Shown here piece by piece: positions 21,093 to 31,243 of a stretch of DNA of 64,000 nt. The position numbers and the translations under genes were made by a program. The notes under the pieces were generated by a model. The model worked only from the letters and a program-made list of their open reading frames with translations, was not told the DNA's origin and ran no database searches. Source of the stretch: Pyropia yezoensis (taxonomy: Eukaryota; Rhodophyta; Bangiophyceae; Bangiales; Bangiaceae); NCBI GenBank assembly GCA_009829735.1, contig CM020618.1, forward strand, positions 34,324,894-34,388,893, written 5' to 3'. Position 1 is the first letter of the stretch, and every line of letters begins with the position of its first letter.

Positions 21093-22136
21093 CTAGTTTC
21101 CACAGCCACAAAAACCGACACACCCCACAGACGAGTAAGTTCTTTCGGGCGCCGTGGGGCGCTGCCGCAGGCGGCGCTCCCGCTCCGCCCAGGCATTCTC
21201 AATGGGGTTGAGGTCGGGGCTCTGCCCGACCCAAGGCAGGACCCGCAGCCCGAGCTGAGCCTTAACTTCCTTGGACGCCTCCGCCGCGTGACACGGTGCC
21301 AAGTACTCTTGCAGCCACGCAGCGTCCGGCGCGCCGTAGTCAGCGCAAATCTGGTGCACCACGTAGTCCTCGAGAACGCCAGCGTGCTTGGCCGCGTTCA
21401 TGGAGCCTTCAACCCGCAACAGAGGCGTCCGGCCGCGCGCCGAGAACCCCCCCCACACCATCACGCACTGGCGCCCGCTATTGAAGGTTGGGCGCAGGCG
21501 ATGCGGGGCGTACCGCTCGCCGTTCCGCCGCCAAACGCGCGGGAAGCTGGCGTCGCGGACCACAAACGAGCTTTCGTCGGTAAAGAGTACGGAAGCCCAC
21601 TCAGCCGTCCTACACCGGCGTGCTGTCGCCCACACGAGGCGCTTGGCGACGTTCTTGGCTGACAGGAAGGGTTTCTTCGCCGCCACCCGGGAGAGAAACC
21701 CCATAGCGCGGACGGCCCTACACACAGTGGAGGCGGACACTGAGCCCTTGCTGGGCCCGCCCGACGCATGGGAGCGCGTGGTGTTGACCATCTCCGTCAG
21801 GGCGGCCACCGAGGAAAACTCGTTGTCGTCCATCGCCCGCTTGAGGCTGCGCAGCTCACGGTCCGTCAATTTCTTGGGTCGACCACGCTTGTCCACCTTG
21901 GCGCGGGCTGCAGCCACGCGCATGGCCTTTGCCGCGTAGGCGATGGTGCTCTTGGAGCGACCCACAGCCGTGCTGATGGCCAGCAGGGACTTGCCCTGTT
22001 GGAGGAGGGCCGTGATGGCGGTGCGCTCGCCGTCGGACAGGGGGCGACGTGCTGAGCCCGCCATGGTGCCTGCCGACCTCGGCGCGGTCCTGGGCGCTGA
22101 TCTATGGGCTGTTATAGGGGGACCGTGCCGTAGCAC
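21093..22136 (-). CDS. Tc1/mariner (IS630) transposase, catalytic residue lost
   Basis: Cut-and-paste DNA transposase, 347 residues in the open frame. The likely start is the inner Met at 22064 (MAGSARRPLS). A homeodomain-like helix-turn-helix (AITALLQQGKSLLAISTAVG), a GRPKKLT linker and a second HTH are followed by the DD34E core: FTDESS with the first Asp, and SPDLNPIENAW with the Glu. At the second Asp the usual QDNAPCH reads EYLAPCH, so Asp is Tyr (codon 21303-21305), exactly 34 residues before the Glu. The C-terminal part after the Glu is shorter than usual. The frame is otherwise open, so loss of activity may be recent. Short ends ACAGCC at 21102-21107 and GGGCTGT at 22106-22112 (followed by TATA) are weak terminal-repeat candidates. 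Confidence 0.87.
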   Translation of the reverse strand: MLRHGPPITAHRSAPRTAPRSAGTMAGSARRPLSDGERTAITALLQQGKSLLAISTAVGRSKSTIAYAAKAMRVAAARAKVDKRGRPKKLTDRELRSLKRAMDDNEFSSVAALTEMVNTTRSHASGGPSKGSVSASTVCRAVRAMGFLSRVAAKKPFLSAKNVAKRLVWATARRCRTAEWASVLFTDESSFVVRDASFPRVWRRNGERYAPHRLRPTFNSGRQCVMVWGGFSARGRTPLLRVEGSMNAAKHAGVLEDYVVHQICADYGAPDAAWLQEYLAPCHAAEASKEVKAQLGLRVLPWVGQSPDLNPIENAWAERERRLRQRPTAPERTYSSVGCVGFCGCGN

Positions 22137-22229
22137 TTAGGCGCGGCCGCGCGCGGGATGCGGCGATCTCAGGCCGTATGACGCTTTTCTACGTCGGATC
22201 TGGCACCTCAAATTTCTCCCAGAAGCGTA

Positions 22230-22255
22230 CGGATAAAATTGGGTACCGACTGTAC
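22230..22255 (+). repeat. 26-bp exact dispersed repeat, copy 2
   Basis: Identical to 2140-2165. It starts about 95 bp beyond the transposase frame and is followed by GTACGTGTACGTACGTA, a CCATTGGCTGG box and a second GTAC cluster near 22320-22340. Confidence 0.75.
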
Positions 22256-25200
22256 GTGTACGTACGTATCGCTCCATACGCGGCTCCCATTGGCTGGGCC
22301 ATGTGACGTTGTGATTGTGACGTACATACACGTACAGACTTCCGAGAGGGCTGCGCCCTGGTCCGCGCCACATCGTATATCGCCACATCGCTCGTACTTA
22401 CGGACTGAGCTAGCATTTAGCCGTTCTGAGAGTCCTCTGATTGACGACTCGATTTGGAAGCGGCCACGTGTGGGCATCGGCCACGTAGGTTCTTTCGCAA
22501 CGGCACACCACCAGCGGCGGGTCGACGCGGGCGCACGCGTCCGGGGGGGGGTGGGGCCGGCGCACAGCCGCCGATAGCAGCGTGTCCTCTCTCCCCTGCC
22601 GACCCCCTCCTCCGCCGATCTTTCACCCACCGACCGAGCCGTGCGCCGTGTGGGCGCCGTGCCCGGACCGCCCACCTCCCGCGGTCAACGAGCGGGGCGG
22701 AGTCAAGGCCCCCTCCCCCTCTCCCGGTTGGGGGGGGGGGGGGGGGGAGCAAAACCGACAAGAGCAGTCGGATCTCTGTTTCCCCACCTTCACCCCCCCC
22801 CCCCCGCAAGAGCAGAGAGATCGCTGTGTCACCTCTCTCTTCCCCCTCCCCACGCCGACCAACTCCTCAGACACCGAGTGGCCTGCGTCGCGGGGACGTC
22901 GCCTGTCTCGCCCACCTCCTGCGATGCACCGCTCGTCCTGGGAGTGCTGCACGGGGCGACTTGTCGGTCCCGCGCTCCGACGCCGTGATGCCGACGCCAG
23001 GGAGGCCAAGTGGGGGTGCAAGACCGCGTGTGTGCTACTCAGGGCGGACGTGCGCGAACGGTACGACGCAAGTGGGCACGCGGCCGCCGCTCTTTCTGGT
23101 GATCGGAGCCACCGAGGCAGGGGAGCTTGAGAGTTTCTTATCAGAATGGTAATAAACTTAAAAAGACAGGTTCGTCACACGAGGCCCGTCGACCCGTTCT
23201 CTTCCAAGCCCGTCACACGGTACAGTACCGCGTCACACGAAGCGATTGGAACTTGGAATGGACGTCAAACGCAAGCGACCGACGCCCCCCGCTGCGACGT
23301 CGGGCGCTTGCGGGGGGGACGCCCTCGCAAAGGTGCCTCTCCCCGCTTGCCCGCCCGCCCCCCCCCCCCGCGCGCCCACCCACTCCCCCTCCATCTCCCG
23401 GCCTGCCCACCTGCAGGCCTGCTGTCGTTGAATTTTTCTCGAGAGGGGGGGTGGAGGAGGACAAGCGCCGCATATTCGGGTCGTGGAATGTTGGGTCCGT
23501 GGCGGCAGCGCGGACGGTGTGTGGGTGGTGGCGGGTCGGTCGCACCGGCGCGGTCGACGGCACCGGCGTGGTCGACGGCGGCGACGACCGCGGCGACCTC
23601 GACGACCTCGACGACTTCAACGGCGGCGACGTGCATGCGCGGGAGTCGGCACAGGAGGACGGGGGGCGGGAGCGTTTTTTAAGCGGGTTGCCTGTGGCGG
23701 GAGGTGCACTGGTGGGAAGGGGGTGCCGCAGGGGTGGTGTCGCTGGCGGCCGTGGCGATGGCCGCGGCGGGGGTATTGCTCCACCCGTCCTGTGCCTCGC
23801 AAAGGTCCCCCTTGGACGCCCTCTCAGTGGAGGGCGGCGGCCACCCTGAGGGGCGGCGGCCGCGGCCGGGAGGGCCTGGGTGATGACGTGGACGGTGGCT
23901 TCAACCGACGCGGCCGCCGGTGCGGTGCCAATGGTGGCAGCCGGGGGCGGCGACCGGGGAAGGGGCATTTGTGGGCGTGGCGGTGGGGGTGGTGCGGGTG
24001 GCGGCCGCGGTGACTTCGCGGCAAAGGCGGCGTAGCAGACGCGGCCACCAGTGGAAGGCGGGGTAGCAGCCTGGGTGGGGATCGTAGAGGTGGGCGCTGC
24101 GCCGACGCCGTCGCCAACGCCGGTTGTAGCTGTGGCGGTGGCCGTTCCGACGGCCGTGGCGGCCGCGGCGGCAGCCGACGAGGCGGCTGTGGCGACGGTG
24201 GCCGCGGTGGACGCGGTCGAGGTGGCGGTGGCCCCGCGGCGCCGGCCCCGGTGCCAACGGCCCGGGCGGCGCGGTGTGGTCCACCTGCGCATAGAGCGCT
24301 GCCGCCGCCGCGGCCGCCGCTGCCATCTCCCCCCGTCCACGCCCCTCCACTACCGCCAACGGAGCGGCAGAGACGACTGGAGTGCCTCGGCGCCCAGAAG
24401 GTCGTCGCCCCGTGTGTGTGGCGGGAGCTGCAGGTCGCCCTCGCCGCCGATGCGGAAGGGGTGGACCTGTCTTTCCTCCCTTCTAAAACCGTGGCGGCGG
24501 CGGGGGCGGCTCGAGGGGCTGGGACGGCGGCTGGGGGGGGGCGGGGGACGGTGCTGGCTGTTGCAGCAATCATAGAGATGGGATTGCAGGACTAGTTCGG
24601 CGACGGTTGAGGAGTGACAGTCACACAAGCGCGGCGGCGGCGGCGGTGAGGGGGTAGGGGCGGAACTGCGGCACCGGTAGCGGCGGTCTTGGGGGAAGGT
24701 TGGCGGGATGGTGTCGGCAGTTGTGGGGGACGGAGGGGCAGCCTAGTTGCGGCAGCCGGTGGCCGGGGGGTTGGCAGTATGGTGGCGACAGCTTCGACGG
24801 TGGGGGAGCGGTTCGACGAGAGGGAGTGGTGGCACGATGGTTGTTGCCACGCTGACGGCGGTGGGTACGAGCGGAGCGGCCTGAATATGGCGGCAACGGC
24901 GCTCAGGGGGGGAGAGGCGGCACAGTTGCGGCCGTGACCGCGTTTTTTTGGGAGGGGGGCGGCGGTGGGGCTGTGGTGGCGTTGGAACCCGCGGCGCGCG
25001 TTTTCGGGTGGCGGGTGGTGGTCCTGGCGGTCGTGACGGTCGTTAGGGTGGTGGATGACGGTGCGTTGTCGGCGGTGGTGAAGGAGGGAGCCACGATTCT
25101 GTGGCAGGGAGTGCGGCTCTTGGAGGAGTTTAGCCGTGAGAGGCACCGGCGCGCGTGTTGATGAGGTGGTGAAGGGGTAGAGAGGTATGCAGGGGGTAGG

Positions 25201-25470
25201 ATGTGCCCACGGATAGAGTTGGGAAGAATAACGAAGGGAGACCGCGGTATACATATCACCGTAGGTGAGGGTGTGCTGGTGTCACGGTAGGTGAGGGTGT
25301 GCTGGGTAGGATATCAAAAAGTATGTCCGTGGCCATGAAACATCTGCCCGTTCCGAAAAAAGCGACCATTTAAAAAAAAAAAACCAGGTGCCATGGACCG
25401 AGCTGTCAGGGCACCATTAGGGCACCCCTCGTAAAGGGACCGGCACCCAGAAAGGCATGCCTCATACTGG
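22256..25470. other. Low-complexity region, no certain gene
   Basis: G runs (22730-22746), C runs, and GGC/GCC repeats keep frames open on both strands, but no recognisable domain appears. One plus-strand segment (about 24360-24500, ERQRRLECLGAQKVV and RELQVALAADAEGVD) looks protein-like but has no family I know. A 28-bp tandem pair (GTAGGTGAGGGTGTGCTG) lies at about 25261-25306, and an A run at about 25371-25383. Confidence 0.5.
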
Positions 25471-25475
25471 TTCCA

Positions 25476-25580
25476 TTAGATGGTGGCCTCAATGGTGTGG
25501 CGCATTTCACTGATGATATCGCGGGTATGTTTCTTGTTGGGAGAGAGGGTGACCAGCGGCAGCAGGCGCACGTCTGCGGA
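25476..25580 (-). pseudogene. Short coding-like 3' exon or fragment, unknown product
   Basis: On the minus strand this reads VRLLPLVTLSPNKKHTRD and on through a helix SEMRHTIEATI to a TAA at 25476-25478. It is preceded by a CAG that could be a splice acceptor after a C-rich tract. The composition is like a genuine C-terminal end and unlike its surroundings. I cannot find the rest of a gene upstream. Either it is a last exon whose other exons I do not recognise, or a fragment. Confidence 0.3.
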
Positions 25581-25945
25581 CGCGGCCGGGCGACCGGAGG
25601 GTGGGGGCAGAGGTGAGCGGGGAGTGGGAGCGGCCGGACAGTCTCCGCGACGGCAAGTGTCTCAGCCGAGTCACTGGCGGATGGGCTCTCGGCGCCGTTA
25701 ATGAAAGGTGAACAATCAGTGCGTAACAAACGCACAATCAAGAGTCATGGGGTGTATGTAGGTACGCCCCTTGCTCTACCAATGTACCGAACGAGAGACA
25801 TACGACAACACCCAATCTGGCAACAAAGACTACCCTCCTACCACCAGCGGTGAGGAGCTCAGCCGTTGCAGCCCTCGGGCGCAGGCACTCCATCTCAACG
25901 ATGGCGGCGTGGTGGTCAGCCCGCCACGGGGACGGACGGGGGCGC

Positions 25946-27798
25946 TTACGGCGCCAAAACCCACCCCTTCCACCCCGGCTCCATCTGCGAGTCGATCCAC
26001 CCCGCCAGGGTGCTGACGCGCGCGAAAAAGTTGAGCCCGCCCGCCGGGCATACGTCGCCGCGGGTCCCAAGCACAAACGACGAAATGCCCACCACCTTGA
26101 CAGTCTGCCGGCCCGTCGGGCTGCGGGTGCGGACGAACACGGGGCCCCCGCTGTCCCCCTTGCACGCGCTCGAGTTGGTTGGCTCGCCCGTCACGCACAT
26201 GGTCGTGTCGCCCTGGTTGGCCGGCATGGGCACGCCCAGCGCGGCGCTGCGCGCCGCGCAGGTGGCCCAGTCGAGGGCAGTGACGGTCGCCTGGCGGATG
26301 CGCCCGACGACGGGGGCTTCGCCAACGCCCGTCGTTCGGCCCCAGCCGGCAATCGTCAGCAGATCCCCTTCGGCGGGGCTGTCGACCTGGCGGTTGATCC
26401 CCGCCTTGCGGGCGCGCACGGTGTTGTACACGGCGGTGGTGGGCGCGTTGACGAGCTGCAGCACCGCGATGTCCGCGGCCGGGACGCGCGCCTCCGGGTC
26501 CCAGTCGGGGTGAGTGACGACCGCGCCAATCTAAAGGGGGTGGGGGGGGGGAGGACGCAGCAACGTGGGCAGCGGTTGGTGGGAGGAACGGCCATCAGGA
26601 GGTGGGTTGGAAGCAAGGCAGCGGCGGGGATAGGGGATCTTCCAAGCGCATAAGCACCCAGCACGAGTTAGTCTCCGTGCCGTTGACGTCTGGCATGCGA
26701 TAGACGCTGACAGGCAAGGTCGCCGCCCCCCCTCCCCTCCCCACCTCTGCGTCCTTCCACCCGCATGGGTCTGTCTCCCCTGTGCCTTGTCCCCACCCGC
26801 CTCCGCAACCCCCCACGGCCCCTTCCTTCTCGCCTGTCCAATACGTACTCTGACCGTAACCCCCGTCTGGAGGGCCAGCCCGCCCACCTCGACAAAGTCC
26901 CCTGCCACGACCCCACCCGGGCGGTTGACGCAATGGGCGGCCGTGATAACCCGGTTGGGCCGGAACAGCACGCCCCCGCACTGCATGTACCGCAATCCGT
27001 CACGCCGCCGAGATGTCCGTTCCATCCGGCACCGCCAGGGGTGCGCGCACCCGAAAAGCACAGGACACAGGGCAGCAGTCGCCGGCCAAAGGAGAGGGAA
27101 TGGGGATTGTGTTAGCAACCGGATCGGTGGGTTCACCAGCAGGGCCAAGACCCCCAATGGCGGCAGAGTGCGGCTGTGCCCGGGCCCTCTGGTTGTGCCC
27201 CCCCCTCGTCGCTCAGATCTTCCCGCACCACTCGGCGCTCTGCTCAAACGTACGACAAAGGAAACCAGGAAGCCGTCACTAGTGCGCCCGGTGACGCGGA
27301 GGAGCTTGACGATGCTGCACAGCCGGCGGCAGTTCCCCCACCAGCAGGGTCAACGCAGTGTTCGTCCAAGACAGTGGGCGGCGCGTGTTGTTCGTGTGAG
27401 TCTCCCGCGTCATCCAATGTCAATTTCATCGACTCGTCGCCCCCGTCCCTCCGCCGCCGACGGAGTAACTTGCACCGGTCACCGCGCCACCCTCTGAGCA
27501 CCCAGTTGCGCGTTTCGGGTAGAGTCCTCGCCCACCTCGCGTCATCAGTTTCCAGAAGGCGTCACGCAACGTACAAGTGGTCCCCCACCCAGTCATCGTC
27601 CGCCACCTCACCCCCGTTTACGATGCGGTCATTCTTAGAGCCCGTCAGAGGCACCGGGTTGGTCGGCGACACCCCCCCACCCGTGATGACGGTGGCCTGC
27701 GCAGCGGCGCCAGCCGCGAAGGCCACGGCACTCCCCACCACCGCACCGGCAATGGCAACGGCAACGGGCAGCGCCCGGCCCCGAGGGAAGACCCCCAT
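25946..27798 (-). CDS. Secreted S1 (chymotrypsin-family) serine protease A, 3 exons
   Basis: Exons on the minus strand are 27798-27571, 26980-26849 and 26530-25946, giving 314 residues. Residues 10-33 form a hydrophobic signal or anchor segment. A propeptide ends at NDR58-IVNGG, a trypsin-like activation site. Exon 2 carries CGGVLFRPNRVITAAHC (His92). Exon 3 carries ADIAVLQL (Asp140), TIAGWG and CKGDSGGP (Ser247). The triad is complete. The residue equivalent to 189 is Ser (SSACKGDS), so a chymotrypsin- or elastase-like pocket is more likely than a trypsin-like one. Intron 2 begins GTACGT. Intron 1 must use GTTGCG to stay in phase, although a GTACGT lies 4 nt upstream. The paralog B lies divergently about 3.4 kb away. 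Confidence 0.9.
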
Positions 27799-28904
27799 GG
27801 CAAGCGTGAGATCAGGGGAAAGGCGGGGAGGGGGCGGTCAAGGGGGAGCAACGTGAGGGGAGCGGGCGTTTGTGAGTGGCACGCCAGAGGGGAGCGGGAC
27901 AGCTGGTTCGGGCTGGTGGGAGGCACTGGCGAGAGTAGGGTTGCGACCGCGCGCCGGTCGAGGCGGCATTTTATAGCGGACGACGCACAATAGTGAAGGC
28001 GGCATGCAGAGGAGGGGCGGCCTCACACCACAGCCGCCCGCCATGCCTTCCCCCGCCCCTCCCAAGGGGAGATTTCTCGTGCCAGTATGCTCTCGGGCAT
28101 AGAGACGCCCTCCCCACTCAGTCGCCAGGTGCCTGCCCCAGTGCACCCCCCCCCCTCTCCCATTTCCCCCGCTGCCCACCCCATCGCGCACCCGTTCACC
28201 CATTGCAGACGGGCACGGCGGCAGGTAGACGAGGCGACCGGGCGGCGCAACGTCCGCGCGGGTCACCACTGTCTCTGCAATGGCGTAGCGCAAGCTGAGG
28301 CGGGCATCTCAACCGACGGCTGTGACGGGGAACTGCGCCAAAAGGAACGGCGCAGGACTGATCGTGGCCGACTTGGGCAGCCAGAGGCGCCCACGCCAAA
28401 GGCCAGACGCCCATCGGTGGAGGAGGATGCGACAGGGGCGGGAACCGGCCGGGCGCCCCCAACCAGCCGCGCGATCCGCGGCCGCTGAGCCCGCCCCCTG
28501 GCGGTGGCGTCGGGGCGTGAGTCGACCAGGCGTCCCCCCACCCCCCTCCCCCGCTGAGTGCTCCGTGGCCGCTGGGCTCCCGCCCCCTGGCAGGGGCGCC
28601 GCCTTGTCTAGGGGGCGGGGGACGCGGCTCGCAGGAGCTCCCGGATGCATGAGATGATAATGCCCCTTCCCGCCGTGGACGCACCGGCCCCCCTCTCGCC
28701 CGTTTGACGTCAATGGGGGGGCGGATGTGCTCTGCCCCCAATTGAGCCGCCATTGCGCCACAGCCGGGCGCCACTGCGCTACATACTGGCGAGTGGCGCA
28801 GTGGCCCCAACTGCAGCGCGAAGCTGGCTGAAGTTGCGGAGGGGGGAGCGCAAGGCGTTCTTGGGCGCCGCCGCGCTCCCTCTTCCCGTCCCCCAATGCC
28901 CCGG

Positions 28905-28965
28905 GGCCGACGACGGTCCCCGCTGGCGCACTGACTTAGTGCGCGAGCGGGGGCCGTCGTTGGCC
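28905..28965. repeat. Inverted repeat with 28-bp arms and 5-base loop
   Basis: Arms 28905-28932 and 28938-28965 pair at 25 of 28 positions around the loop GACTT. The arm begins GGCCGACGACGG. Such a stem would fold as RNA from either strand or extrude as a cruciform. No repeat of it is seen elsewhere in the window. Confidence 0.9.
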
Positions 28966-29879
28966 ACATCTGTACGATATGCAGGCCTCTCCCCAAGCAC
29001 ATGCTCTCGAGAGGCCTACCGCTTATGACAATGCGATTCCGGGACTCGGGATGCCTCCGACATGGCAACCCTTCACCCCGTGTGCATCTGTAGCCTATGA
29101 CTATGTACCTAGCTATACAGGGCCAGAAGAGCTAGCGTAGATACTCGTCACCAGCCTGACTGCAGACTGGTGCGCGACGACCATCACCAACGGACCGGTC
29201 GGACGAACAGCGTGTTGCTTGCATGACTCCGAACCTCATAATGGTTCAAGAGTGATTCAAGACATGACAACACGGTCATGGAAAGTTTGTTCAGGAAGGA
29301 GAGGACCCACACACGAGACTTCCCCGTTTCACTTCCCGTTCATGCAAGAGACTATTGCCATGTCTTGATCGTAATCCTAGTAATGGGCTTCACATGCTCC
29401 GTATTTAGAGATCTACTCATACAGGACAGATGTATAGATATTCCCTTCGCTCTTTGTCCCCTCTTCTCTCAGTCACCTCCTTCTCTCTCCCTCTCCCAGC
29501 CTCTCGCAGCTTGTCTCCGACAGTTACCCGAGGCACCATCCTACACCATGGCGGCCAACCACGAGCCTCACGTCCACGTGAGCTGCTGCAGTTGGTCATC
29601 TCGCGCCACCGCTAAAGAAGATACCTGTCTTGTCGCGGCCGCCCCTCGCGCACTCCCGCCAGCCATCCACTGCAACGGCACAGGTGGCAGCGTCCGCGTC
29701 GGTGACGGACCGTCGCGCGGCGTCAGTCCTGCTGTGGCTGCTCCGTGGCGTGGCGGAGGTAAAGATTGATATAACCAACATGACAAGGGGCAGTGGGCAG
29801 AAGGGGGGGGGGGGGGCGGATGTCTCACCCGGCAATTTGTCAAAACACATCTTCAAATTCTTGGCATGACCCCGTGTGA

Positions 29880-29975
29880 TGGTGACAACCGGGGAGGGGG
29901 GTGATAACTGCGGGGGGGGGGGTGATAACCTCTGGCTGGTTTGGAGAGCGAGGGGGGGGGGTGATAACTGCGGTA
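29880..29975. repeat. G-run plus GTGAYAAC repeat cluster
   Basis: GTGATAACTGCGG occurs at 29901-29913 and again exactly 60 bases on at 29961-29973. A GTGATAACC at about 29932 and a GTGACAACC at 29882 are related. Most are preceded or followed by a run of 5 to 10 G, so the plus strand could form G-quadruplexes. Confidence 0.8.
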
Positions 29976-31243
29976 TAGGTACACAAACGAGGCGCGTCCG
30001 CGTATGTTAAAACCGCGGTAGATCTACCGTCGGGACGGGCGCAGCCAATCAGGTCGGCGATACGCGTACACACCGTCTCGCCCATTGCAACTGCGAAAGG
30101 GCCTGAGGGGGCATCCGTGTCTGTTGCCACTGATTGGCCCGTCCCGTCCAATTTGACAGATCCCTGTGCCATGACATGTCATTCTGCGCACCCCTTGCCC
30201 TGTGGCCACGGCTGGGGCCTCCCGCTCTCCGGATTGCAGGTATCCTCACCGGCCGGCGCGGGGCCGGCTCGCCGCCCCTTCGACCGAGCCAGAGCATCCC
30301 TATCATAGCAGGCATGATGCCACGGCGACTCGGCCACCCCTTCGGATGCTCCGTAAGCAAACTAGGCAGAGGGGGGTCGCGGGGGGGGAGGGGAGGGAAG
30401 GGGCGGAAGGGGCGGTGGTGACGACGCGTGACTATCTGTCTTGCTTTGCCAGCTGTGGCGCGTGGGGCCCCCTGGCGAGCACCCGGTTTCCTCCGGGATC
30501 CAACGCACCCCTGGCCGCCGGGCCGCCGCTGGCATGGCGCAACCTTCACCCGCCCACCCCCCCCCCCCCCTCCCCACGCCATCGCCCCGCGCGCTGGCCT
30601 CCCTGCACCGCCCGCCCCGTGGTGGTAGCCGCGCCGATGACTGCGCCAGTCCCCAAACCGCGGCTGGCCGCAGCTGCCTGCCCGCCTGCTTGCCGCGGGA
30701 GGTCGAGGCGGCCGTGGCTCACGGCCAAGGGGGGTGCCGGCGTCCCCTGCCGCCAGCGGGGTCCCGATGGGGCGGGCGGGGGCGCCCCCTCACAGGGCCG
30801 CCTCGGTGGGCCGCCCCCTCGCCCTCTGACGGGCGCCCGTCCACCTGGCAGCCGCCACGGCCGTCGCCGCCGCGCTGTTGGTCGTGGCGGCAGTCCCAGT
30901 GGTGCCATCCGCCCAGCTCCCCTCTCTTTCGCGCCGCAGAGTGCCACAGACTCACCCCCCCCCCCCCCCATTCCCCCCCGCCCCCCATCCTCCCCCGTTC
31001 TATCCTCTGACCTCGCTCCCCTGCTTCTACCACATCCGGAGGCCACTTCACCCAGCCATCTGCCCCGGGGTGAGTGTCCAAAAGGGAGCCACTCCCCCCC
31101 CCCCCCGCGACCGCCCCCCCCTCGGGTCATCCCAATCTCGGCAGCCGCCCAAGCAGCGCCCATTCTCTCCACCAAACGACAAAGAGACGGCCGTTGTCAC
31201 CCCCGTCGCCCCGCAACGCCGGCCGTCCCCTTTCCACGCCGCC

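Larger units (their letters stand above)
27799..31243. other. Spacer between divergent protease genes; hairpin and G-run repeats
   Basis: About 3.4 kb that must hold both promoters. About 28970-29570 is AT-richer, the rest is GC-rich with C and G runs. No gene is recognised on either strand. Notable items are annotated separately: the hairpin at 28905-28965 and the GTGATAAC repeats at 29880-29975. A TGACGTCA palindrome lies at 28705-28712. Confidence 0.55.

Noticed and set aside
22454-24600. Long frames on both strands in the 22-24 kb region
   Set aside because: Low complexity. The few protein-like residues near 24360-24500 are not enough for a gene call.
28705-28712. TGACGTCA with CAATGGG, resembling a CRE or viral-enhancer motif
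   Set aside because: A single short palindrome. The chance level is high and there is no second copy.
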